From assembly GCA_034431815.1 (NCBI GenBank), contig DAOUCS010000004.1, positions 1 to 10,380 of the forward strand: DNA of 10,380 bases, in the 5' to 3' direction. The stretch comes from HRBIN29 sp034431815 (GTDB taxonomy: Bacteria > Chloroflexota > Dehalococcoidia > Tepidiformales > Tepidiformaceae). Shown here piece after piece: positions 5,012 through 10,380 of the stretch. How positions within the stretch are numbered: the stretch's first letter is position 1; each line of letters starts with the position of its first letter. A program made the translations under genes and the position numbers. The notes under the pieces are model-generated. The model ran no database searches, had not been told where the DNA came from, and saw only the letters and a list, made by a program, of their open reading frames with translations.

Positions 5012-6931
5012 CTAGATGAATTCGTAGTCGGCCGGGTTCGGCTCCCGCGTCTGCTGCCAGTACTCGATCAGGTTGAAGGGCCAGTTCTGGGCCGAGCGTC
5101 CCTTTTCGTTGCGGTACCAGCTGTTGACCGTCGCCACGCCCCAGACGCGCTCCAGGTTGCCGCGGTCGATGCGCTCGTTGTACGCATCGTGCACCTCCTT
5201 GCGGACGTCGAGCGCGCGCTGGCCGCGATCGAAGAGCATCTTCAGGCAGCCCATCAGGTACTGCACTTCGCATTCCGAGAAGTAGATGATGCTGCCGTTG
5301 ACCACGATGTTCGTGTTCGGACCATACAGCATGAAGAAGTTGGGGAAGCCCGGCACAGTGATGCCGAGGTAGGCGCGCGCGTCGCCGTCCCACTCGCGAT
5401 GCAGGTCCTTCCCGCCCCGGCCGATGACGCGCATCGGGGTCAGGAACTTCGACGCCTGGAAACCGGTCCCGTAGATGATCACATCCGCCCGGTGCTCGAC
5501 CCCGTCGGCCGTGACCACCCCCGCCGGCGTGATCTCGCGGATCTTCTCGGTCACCAGGTGAACATTCGGGCGCTTCAACGTCTGGGCCCAGATGCCGTTG
5601 TCGAGGATCAGCCGCTTGGCCGCCGGCGGGTAATCCGGCATCACCTTGGGCAGGAGGTCGGGCCGGTCGGCGAACTGCATCTGCAGGTAGGCCGCGAGCA
5701 GCATGCGCAGGTTCTCGTTCTCCGGCCCGACCGAACGCGAACGATCGGGCCAGGTGGGGTCGACCTTCGCCGCCGACAGCAGCCCGTCGGTCGTGTTCCA
5801 GAAGAGCCAGAAGCGGTACCAGTGGGCGTAGTGCGGCACATGGGCGAACAGCCAGCGCAGCCCCTCCGGGACCTCATCGTGGTAATGCGGGACCGGCACG
5901 TACCAGTTCGGGGTACGCTGGAAGATCGTGACTTCCCCGGCGACCTTCGCCACTTCGGGGATGAACTGCGCGGCGCTGGCCCCCGTGCCGATTACCGCGA
6001 CGCGCTTGCCGGTGAGATCCACCGAGTGGTCCCAGCGCGCCGAATGGAACTGCGGCCCCTCGAACGACTGCATGCCGGGGATATCCGGGTACTTCGGCCG
6101 ATTCAGCTGTCCCACCGCGCTGACCACCGCATTCGCAGTGAGCGTCTCCTCTGTGCCGTCCGCGCGCCGGACATGGACCTTCCAGCGGGCCTCGTCCTCG
6201 TCGAACTCGAGCAGCGTCACCTCGGTGTTGAACTGGACGTGCTCCCGGACGCCAAATTCGCGGGCGCACTCCTGGAAGTACTCGAGCAGGACCGGCTGCG
6301 TCGAATAGTGCGTCGGCCAGTCGATCTTCTGCGCGAAGGAGTAGCTGTAGAACGCGTTCGAAACGTCGACCCGCGCACCGGGGTACGTGTTCTCGAGCCA
6401 GGTGCCGCCGATGTCGTGATTCTTCTCGATGATGGTGAACGGGATGCCCGCCTGCTTGAGGCGGATGCCGGCCAGGATGCCCGACATGCCGGCCCCGATG
6501 ATCAGCACTTCGAAGGGGATTGACGGGTCCTTCCTCCAGCGCGGCGCGCGCGGGTCCTGCCCTTCGGGCGCCAGCTCCTCCAGCAGCAGCGGGATGTAGT
6601 CCTCCGAGGCGGGAGAGCCGGTCATCCAGGCTGTAATCTTGAGCAGGGCCTCCTCAATGGGGATTTCGGCCGCCTGGATTTCGCCGTCGCGCAGCTTCTT
6701 CAGCGCCTCGAAGGCGACCGCGCGCGCCTCCTCCTGCTGCGCGGGCGTCATGCCGCCCTGCTGGACCCCGGGCGCCACCCCGGGCGGGCGGAGCGATTCA
6801 CGCAGGATGGAGAAGTCGCCGGTGGCCTGCGCCAGCGCGGGCAGCAAGGCCGGCAGGAAGGCGTCCTCCAGCGCCTTTCGCAGCTCCTCGTCGGTGCCGG
6901 TCAGCGGTTCGATGGGTCGGGTGATTGGCAT
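5012..6931 (-). CDS. Flavin-dependent Baeyer-Villiger monooxygenase, 4-hydroxyacetophenone monooxygenase-like
   Basis: This type I BVMO (FAD- and NADPH-dependent) would insert one oxygen of O2 next to a ketone carbonyl, giving esters or lactones; it may also oxidise heteroatoms. It is 639 residues. Residues 1-135 form an extra helical N-terminal region. Then follow the FAD Rossmann motif GAGMSG (146-151) with DIGGTW (173-178), the BVMO fingerprint FEGPQFHSARWD (290-301; consensus FxGxxxHxxxW[P/D]), the NADPH Rossmann GTGASA (315-320) and FQRTPNWYVP (337-346). The N-terminal extension and length match HAPMO-type enzymes rather than the ~540-residue cyclohexanone type. ATG 6931 has AGAGGA (6946-6941) about 9 bases upstream. 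It stands alone, convergent with proS; no ketone-forming or esterase partner is visible, so the substrate is unknown. Confidence 0.93.
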   Translation of the reverse strand: MPITRPIEPLTGTDEELRKALEDAFLPALLPALAQATGDFSILRESLRPPGVAPGVQQGGMTPAQQEEARAVAFEALKKLRDGEIQAAEIPIEEALLKITAWMTGSPASEDYIPLLLEELAPEGQDPRAPRWRKDPSIPFEVLIIGAGMSGILAGIRLKQAGIPFTIIEKNHDIGGTWLENTYPGARVDVSNAFYSYSFAQKIDWPTHYSTQPVLLEYFQECAREFGVREHVQFNTEVTLLEFDEDEARWKVHVRRADGTEETLTANAVVSAVGQLNRPKYPDIPGMQSFEGPQFHSARWDHSVDLTGKRVAVIGTGASAAQFIPEVAKVAGEVTIFQRTPNWYVPVPHYHDEVPEGLRWLFAHVPHYAHWYRFWLFWNTTDGLLSAAKVDPTWPDRSRSVGPENENLRMLLAAYLQMQFADRPDLLPKVMPDYPPAAKRLILDNGIWAQTLKRPNVHLVTEKIREITPAGVVTADGVEHRADVIIYGTGFQASKFLTPMRVIGRGGKDLHREWDGDARAYLGITVPGFPNFFMLYGPNTNIVVNGSIIYFSECEVQYLMGCLKMLFDRGQRALDVRKEVHDAYNERIDRGNLERVWGVATVNSWYRNEKGRSAQNWPFNLIEYWQQTREPNPADYEFI

Positions 6932-6948
6932 GGTGCTGTCTCCTCTCG

Positions 6949-6967
6949 CGCCGCCGGGGAGGCGGCG
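6949..6967 (-). promoter_or_regulatory. Stem-loop in the monooxygenase 5' leader
   Basis: CGCCGCC (6949-6955) and GGCGGCG (6961-6967) form a perfect 7-bp stem with a 5-base loop, only 2 bases upstream of the Shine-Dalgarno (6946-6941) in the mRNA. It could insulate or modulate ribosome access. This is seen in sequence only; no function is shown. Confidence 0.4.
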
Positions 6968-6984
6968 GCTTCCGCGCGAAGGTT

Positions 6985-7013
6985 AGCGTGTTGCGAAGGA
7001 ATACGCTCGTCAA
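6985..7013 (-). promoter_or_regulatory. Candidate promoter of the monooxygenase gene
   Basis: On the minus strand TTGACG (7013-7008, 5 of 6) is followed after 17 bases by CACGCT (6990-6985), a poor -10 that keeps only the A at position 2 and the T at position 6. The leader would be about 45 nt and contain the stem-loop and Shine-Dalgarno. Readthrough from the CAT tRNA upstream is an alternative. Confidence 0.35.
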
Positions 7014-7065
7014 GATCGGCCGGGCCGCGGCCCTTTCGCACGAAGTCTGCGCGGAACGGCGCAGC

Positions 7066-7141
7066 TGGTGGGCCCGCCGGGATTCGAACCCAGGACCGAT
7101 CGGTTATGAGCCGACTGCTCTCACCGCTGAGCTACGGGCCC
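7066..7141 (-). tRNA. tRNA with anticodon CAT (probably tRNA-Ile2, else elongator tRNA-Met)
   Basis: Read on the minus strand, acceptor GGGCCCG (7141-7135) pairs with CGGGCCC (7076-7070), then comes discriminator A and an encoded CCA (7068-7066). The anticodon stem GTCGG/CCGAT closes the loop CTCATAA, giving CAT. A paired G1-C72 excludes the initiator type. The phrase AGAGCAGTCGGCTCATAACCG is closer to lysidine-dependent tRNA-Ile(CAU) than to elongator Met, but sequence alone does not settle this. The T arm contains GGGTTCGAATCCC. Confidence 0.95.
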
Positions 7142-7148
7142 CCGGCCC

Positions 7149-7158
7149 ATCATAGCAA
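7149..7158 (-). promoter_or_regulatory. Extended -10 promoter of the CAT tRNA
   Basis: On the minus strand TATGAT (7154-7149, 5 of 6) is preceded by TGC, an extended -10 (TGn) element. It ends 7 bases before tRNA base G1 at 7141, so transcription should begin at the mature 5' end. No -35 is seen 17 bases up, as expected where an extended -10 compensates. Confidence 0.55.
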
Positions 7159-7186
7159 CCGCCCGCGGCCCGCAGCGCCCGGGCTT

Positions 7187-7663
7187 CTACCAGCGGCGGC
7201 CCTTGCCGCCCTTGCGGTCGTTCCAGCTGCGCCCGCCGCGGCCGCCCCGGTCGTAAGGCTCGAAGTCCGGGTACGTGTAGCCGCCGAAATTGTCCCGCTC
7301 GCTCCGCTCTCGCCCGCCGGACCTGCCGCCGAACCCGCCGGAACGCGGCGCCGCATTCGAGAGGCCCCTCGGCTGCGGCTGGAAGCATTCGCTGCAGTAC
7401 ACCGGCCGGTCGCCGCGGGGTTCGAACGGGACCTTCGCGACCTTCCCGCACGAGGCGCACACCGCATCGAACAGCTGCCGCGGCGGCCGCGCCTCGAACT
7501 GCCCCTGCCCGGGCTGCTGCGCCTTGCGCAGCCGGCGGCAGGCCGGGCAGCGCCTCGGGTCCTGCGTGAAGCCCTTCGATGCGTGGAACTCCTGCTCCCC
7601 GGCAGTGAAGGTGAACGATTCGCCGCAATCGCTGCAGGCGAGCACCTTATCGGTGTACGGCAC
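7187..7663 (-). CDS. Double zinc-ribbon protein with CxxC-x17-CxxC domain and RGG-like tail
   Basis: The 158 residues fall into three parts. An N-terminal probable zinc-ribbon domain (zf-trcl type) has C10-x2-C13 and C39-x2-C42 around FTFTAGEQEFHASKGF. A second ribbon has C69-x2-C72, exactly 17 residues, then C90-x2-C93, the CxxC-x17-CxxC signature. From residue 98 a disordered Gly/Arg/Ser/Asp tail contains GGFGGRSGGRER, DRGGRGGRSWNDRKGG and the basic terminus KGRRW. GTG 7663 is the start, with a consensus AGGAGGT (7677-7671) 7 bases upstream. Function is not established for these families; zinc ribbons plus an RG-rich tail suggest, as inference, nucleic-acid (perhaps RNA or ribosome) binding. 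It is a single gene between the CAT tRNA and the divergent acnA leader. Confidence 0.92.
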   Translation of the reverse strand: MPYTDKVLACSDCGESFTFTAGEQEFHASKGFTQDPRRCPACRRLRKAQQPGQGQFEARPPRQLFDAVCASCGKVAKVPFEPRGDRPVYCSECFQPQPRGLSNAAPRSGGFGGRSGGRERSERDNFGGYTYPDFEPYDRGGRGGRSWNDRKGGKGRRW

Positions 7664-7670
7664 TCGGATG

Positions 7671-7677
7671 ACCTCCT
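7671..7677 (-). promoter_or_regulatory. Consensus Shine-Dalgarno of the zinc-ribbon gene
   Basis: AGGAGGT on the minus strand, the strongest ribosome-binding site in the window, lies 7 bases before GTG 7663 and fixes that start. It implies high translation of this small protein. Confidence 0.85.
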
Positions 7678-7764
7678 GAATTTCCTGGAACCTACGGTCA
7701 TCGAGCGCCGACTGGACTGGGGAAGACCTCTCCGTGAGGCCGATGGAACCTGGTTACCGCCATG

Positions 7765-7794
7765 AGCGTAGCAGCACCGCCTCGACACTGTCAC
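7765..7794 (-). promoter_or_regulatory. Candidate promoter of the zinc-ribbon gene
   Basis: On the minus strand GTGACA (7794-7789, 5 of 6 to TTGACA) and TACGCT (7770-7765, matching TAnnnT) are separated by 18 bases. The start would be near 7758, giving a leader of about 95 nt. A tiny palindrome GACA-C-TGTC (7784-7792) overlaps the -35. Confidence 0.4.
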
Positions 7795-7847
7795 CACCCC
7801 GCGCAGGATTCCGTGCCCAAAGAGGGGACGCATGCCGCGCCCGGGCG

Positions 7848-7853
7848 TATACT
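7848..7853 (+). promoter_or_regulatory. -10 box upstream of the acnA leader
   Basis: TATACT (5 of 6, identical to the box before the first TetR gene) lies at 7848-7853. Transcription would begin near 7860-7861, about 10 bases before the first helix of the structured leader and 238 bases before the acnA ATG. The -35 region (GGGACG near 7825) is poor. Confidence 0.45.
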
Positions 7854-7860
7854 TCGAATA

Positions 7861-8098
7861 GGCCATCTGATTCGGTGCCGCTCCGGGCCCAACGGTCTCC
7901 CCGCCGGGAGAAGTCGCGGAACACGGCAGGATGGCGCCCCGGCAGTTCGCCCGGGAAAGGGCCCAAGTACCCCCACCAACGAGTGGAAGGAGGCTTGGGA
8001 CATGGGCACCGGTCCGCCACGCGCCGCAGTCTAACCCGCTCAATCGGCCGTCCGAGTACGCACATTCAGGGGTCCCTGGCCCCGGTAAGGAAGACTGC
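7861..8098 (+). ncRNA. Candidate structured leader RNA of acnA (or independent small RNA)
   Basis: No convincing protein is encoded here. CGGTGCC (7873-7879) pairs perfectly, 7 bp, with GGCACCG (8005-8011), closing a domain of about 140 nt. Inside it are a 6-bp hairpin TCTCCC-CGCC-GGGAGA (7896-7911), a hairpin CCCGG/CCGGG (7938-7942 with 7951-7955) and a stem CCCAAG/CTTGGG (7962-7967 with 7994-7999) capped by CCAC/GTGG (7973-7976 with 7983-7986). A further GGGG/CCCC hairpin lies at about 8069-8083, just before the Shine-Dalgarno AAGGA (8087-8091). I compared it by eye with common riboswitch, SRP RNA, 6S RNA, tmRNA and T-box signatures and matched none. Helices could arise by chance in such GC-rich DNA, so this is a hypothesis. 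Confidence 0.4.
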
Positions 8099-10380
8099 AT
8101 GGCGCATCCGAACTCTTTTGGCTCACGCAGCCGCCTCGACGTCGGCGGCACCTCCTACACCTACTACTCCCTCCAGGCGCTCCGCGACCGCGGCTTCCCC
8201 GGCGTCGACCGCCTCCCCTTCTCGCTCAAGATCCTGCTGGAAAACCTGCTTCGCCTCGAAGATGGTCGGGCCGTCACCGCCGATGACATCGCGGCGCTCG
8301 CAGGCTGGAAGCCGAACTCCGGCGAAGACCGCGAAATCTCCTTCACCCCGGCGCGCGTCCTCCTCCAGGACTTCACCGGCGTGCCGGTCGTGGTCGACCT
8401 CGCCTCCATGCGCGACGCCATCGTCGCCCTCGGCGGCGACCCGGCCCGCATCAACCCGCTCCAGCGCGTCGACCTCGTAATTGATCACTCGGTGCAGGTC
8501 GACTACTACGGCGCGCGCGATGCCTTCGAGCGCAACGTCGAGCTCGAGTTCGAACGCAACCGCGAGCGCTACCAGTTCCTCCGCTGGGGCCAGCAGGCCT
8601 TCCGCAACTTCCGCGTGGTGCCGCCCGGCACCGGCATCGTGCACCAGGTCAACCTCGAATACCTCGCTTCGGTCGTCTTTACGGGCGAAGAGGAAGGAGA
8701 ACCGGTTGCCTACCCCGACACCCTCGTAGGCACCGACTCCCACACCACCATGGTGAACGGGCTCGGCGTGCTCGGCTGGGGCGTCGGCGGCATCGAAGCC
8801 GAGGCCGCCATGCTCGGCCAGCCGGTCGCGATGCTCATCCCCGAGGTGGTCGGCTTCCGCCTCACCGGCCGCCTCCGCGAAGGCGCCACCGGCACCGATG
8901 TCGTCCTCCGCGTGACCCAGATGCTCCGGGAGCGAGGCGTCGTCGGGAAGTTCGTCGAGTTTTACGGCACCGGTCTCACCGGCCTGCCGCTGGCCGCCCG
9001 TGCGACGATCGCCAATATGGCGCCGGAATACGGCGCGACCATGGGATTCTTCCCGGTCGATGAGGAGACCCTCGCCTACCTTCGCTTCACCGGGCGCGAT
9101 GAGAACCTCGTCAGGCTGGTCGAGGCCTACTGCAAGGCGCAGGGCCTCTTCCGGACCGACGACACCCCGGACCCCGTCTTCGCCGAGACCCTCGAGCTCG
9201 ACCTCGGCGATGTCGAACCTTCCATCGCCGGGCCGCGCCGGCCGCAGGACCGGGTGCCGCTCGCAAAGGCGAAGGAGGACTGGGAGAAGAACCTCGCGCA
9301 GATGGTGCCCGCCGAAAAGCTGGGGACAACGGCGACGGTTTCGAACGGCACATCGTTCGAGCTGCGCCACGGCTCGGTGGTCATCGCCGCAATCACCAGC
9401 TGCACCAACACCTCCAACCCCGAGGTCATGCTTGGCGCCGGGCTCCTCGCGCGGAAGGCGGTCGAACGCGGCCTGGGCACTCCGCCGTGGGTCAAAACCA
9501 GCCTCGCCCCGGGTTCGCAGGTGGTGACCGAATACCTCGCCGAGGCGGGAGTCATGCCCTACCTCGAGCAGCTTGGCTTCGCCCTCGTCGGCTACGGCTG
9601 TACCACCTGCATCGGCAACTCCGGCCCACTCGACCCCCGCATCAGCGATGCCATCCGCGAGAACGACCTCGTTGCGGTGGCTGTCCTCTCGGGCAACCGC
9701 AACTTCGAGGGCCGCGTCAACCCGGACACCCGGGCGAACTACCTCGCCTCGCCGCCGCTCGTCGTGGCCTACGCGCTCGCCGGGCGGATGGATATCGACT
9801 TCGCCACCGAGCCGATCGCGATCGACCGGGAAGGCAAACCCGTCTTCCTCGCCGATATCTGGCCCTCGCAGGCGGAGGTCGAGGCAGCCATCCGCACCTC
9901 CGTGCGCTCGGAGATGTTCCGCCGCAAGTACGCCGACGTCTTCAAGGGCGACGAACGCTGGCGGAACCTCCCGACCCCCTCGGGCGACCTCTTCGCGTGG
10001 GACCCTCGTTCGACCTACATCAAGAAGGCGCCCTACTTTGACGGCCTGACGATGACACCGCCCCCGCTGCGGGACATCGAGGGCGCCCGCGTGCTCGTGA
10101 TGGTCGGCGATTCGGTCACCACCGACCACATCTCGCCGGCCGGCAACATCAGCCCGAACAGCCCCGCCGGGCGCTGGCTGCGCGAGATGGGCGTGGCCCG
10201 CGAAGACTTCAACCAGTACGGCGCCCGCCGCGGCCACGATGATGTCATGGTCCGCGGGACCTTCGCCAACATCCGCCTCCGCAACCTCCTTGCCCCAGGC
10301 ACCGAGGGCGGCGTCACCCGCCACCTGCCCGACGGCGAAGAGATGACCATCTACGACGCCTCGGTGAAGTACCGCGAAGA
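8099..10380 (+). CDS. acnA: Aconitate hydratase A (cut by window end)
   Basis: Aconitase interconverts citrate and isocitrate in the TCA cycle through a [4Fe-4S] cluster. 760 codons are present of an expected ~890-910. The first residues (YTYYSLQAL, then LPFSLKILLENLLR) match the AcnA/IRP1 branch, not AcnB. Other signatures are DHSVQVDYYG (129-138), PDTLVGTDSHTTMVNGLGVLGWGVGG, SCTNTSN (434-440) and GYGCTTCIGNSGP (498-510). The cluster ligands are Cys435, Cys501 and Cys504, the same numbers as in E. coli AcnA. The swivel domain has started (GDSVTTDHISPAGNI). ATG 8099 has AAGGA 7 bases upstream and gives the family-typical N-terminus; the frame stays open to 7871, but those residues are not aconitase-like. 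AcnA/IRP1 proteins can bind mRNA when the cluster is lost, which bears on the leader upstream. Confidence 0.97.
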   Translation, partial: MAHPNSFGSRSRLDVGGTSYTYYSLQALRDRGFPGVDRLPFSLKILLENLLRLEDGRAVTADDIAALAGWKPNSGEDREISFTPARVLLQDFTGVPVVVDLASMRDAIVALGGDPARINPLQRVDLVIDHSVQVDYYGARDAFERNVELEFERNRERYQFLRWGQQAFRNFRVVPPGTGIVHQVNLEYLASVVFTGEEEGEPVAYPDTLVGTDSHTTMVNGLGVLGWGVGGIEAEAAMLGQPVAMLIPEVVGFRLTGRLREGATGTDVVLRVTQMLRERGVVGKFVEFYGTGLTGLPLAARATIANMAPEYGATMGFFPVDEETLAYLRFTGRDENLVRLVEAYCKAQGLFRTDDTPDPVFAETLELDLGDVEPSIAGPRRPQDRVPLAKAKEDWEKNLAQMVPAEKLGTTATVSNGTSFELRHGSVVIAAITSCTNTSNPEVMLGAGLLARKAVERGLGTPPWVKTSLAPGSQVVTEYLAEAGVMPYLEQLGFALVGYGCTTCIGNSGPLDPRISDAIRENDLVAVAVLSGNRNFEGRVNPDTRANYLASPPLVVAYALAGRMDIDFATEPIAIDREGKPVFLADIWPSQAEVEAAIRTSVRSEMFRRKYADVFKGDERWRNLPTPSGDLFAWDPRSTYIKKAPYFDGLTMTPPPLRDIEGARVLVMVGDSVTTDHISPAGNISPNSPAGRWLREMGVAREDFNQYGARRGHDDVMVRGTFANIRLRNLLAPGTEGGVTRHLPDGEEMTIYDASVKYRE

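Noticed and set aside
5189..6523. 444-codon open frame on the plus strand
   Set aside because: It is antisense to the Baeyer-Villiger monooxygenase and rich in Arg, His and Asp; no family features.
7936..7955. Eukaryote-type iron-responsive element in the acnA leader
   Set aside because: The hairpin CCGGC-AGTTC-GCC has CAGTTC where an IRE needs CAGTGN, and the unpaired C bulge five bases below is absent.
7861..8012. Known structured RNA (SRP, 6S, tmRNA, T-box, cobalamin, TPP, SAM)
   Set aside because: I could not find the signature sequences (for example SRP GTCCGGAAGGAAGC, T-box AGGGTGG, TPP CTGAGA, cobalamin GCCACTG) by eye. A covariance-model scan is still needed.
7754..8065. Small open frames across the acnA leader on both strands
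   Set aside because: Translations are Arg/Pro-rich without a domain or good start, and overlap each other and the proposed RNA structure.
7931..8098. N-terminal extension of acnA from ATG 7931
   Set aside because: The acnA frame is open back to 7871, but the 56 extra residues are Pro/Arg-rich and unlike aconitase, ATG 7931 has no spaced Shine-Dalgarno, and ATG 8099 gives the family-typical N-terminus with AAGGA 7 bases away.
8123..10324. 733-codon open frame on the minus strand
   Set aside because: It is antisense to acnA along its whole length, with the same composition artefact (strings such as EVGHDSRLGEVFGHHL) and no Shine-Dalgarno or domain.

Overview
The window is dense, very GC-rich bacterial chromosome in which most codons end in G or C. 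I see no phage, insertion-sequence, plasmid or CRISPR signature. A Chloroflexota-type organism (Dehalococcoidia/Tepidiforma-like) fits best: it has a canonical CIRCE operator, a CxxC-x17-CxxC zinc-ribbon protein, FmdB-type zinc ribbons, many GTG/TTG starts, overlapping start/stop codons and apparently leaderless transcripts. That assignment is a low-confidence inference from gene content, not from a search.

Layout. (1) 1-1058, minus strand: a tRNA-Ser(TGA)/tRNA-Pro(TGG) pair, then a 146-residue protein of unknown function coupled by a GTGA overlap to an L-threonine aldolase cut by the window start. (2) 1096-4969, plus strand: a perfect CIRCE (HrcA-binding) element, then an FmdB-family zinc-ribbon protein, two overlapping TetR-family regulators, D-aminoacyl-tRNA deacylase (dtd) and prolyl-tRNA synthetase (proS). 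TetR1, TetR2 and dtd overlap by 8 and 4 bases and look translationally coupled. (3) 4947-4993: a strong GC-rich stem-loop between convergent genes. (4) 5012-7158, minus strand: a 639-residue Baeyer-Villiger monooxygenase resembling 4-hydroxyacetophenone monooxygenase, and a tRNA with anticodon CAT. (5) 7187-7794, minus strand: a double zinc-ribbon protein with an RGG-like tail. (6) 7848-10380, plus strand: a promoter, a leader of about 238 nt with a structured core, and aconitase A (acnA), cut by the window end.

How the parts relate. dtd and proS belong to translation quality control; dtd removes D-amino acids from tRNA and the ProRS insertion domain edits Ala-tRNA(Pro). Their placement behind two TetR repressors, an FmdB protein and a CIRCE operator suggests, as inference, a link between proteotoxic stress and translational proofreading. 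Aconitase A is a TCA-cycle enzyme from a family with known RNA-binding members, so the folded leader in front of it is the best candidate here for an undescribed regulatory element.

The most interesting points are the acnA leader, the CIRCE in front of fmdB, and a repeated promoter design in which the -10 box lies 6-7 nt before the first base of a tRNA or the A of an ATG. Nothing here amounts to a defence or mobile system.
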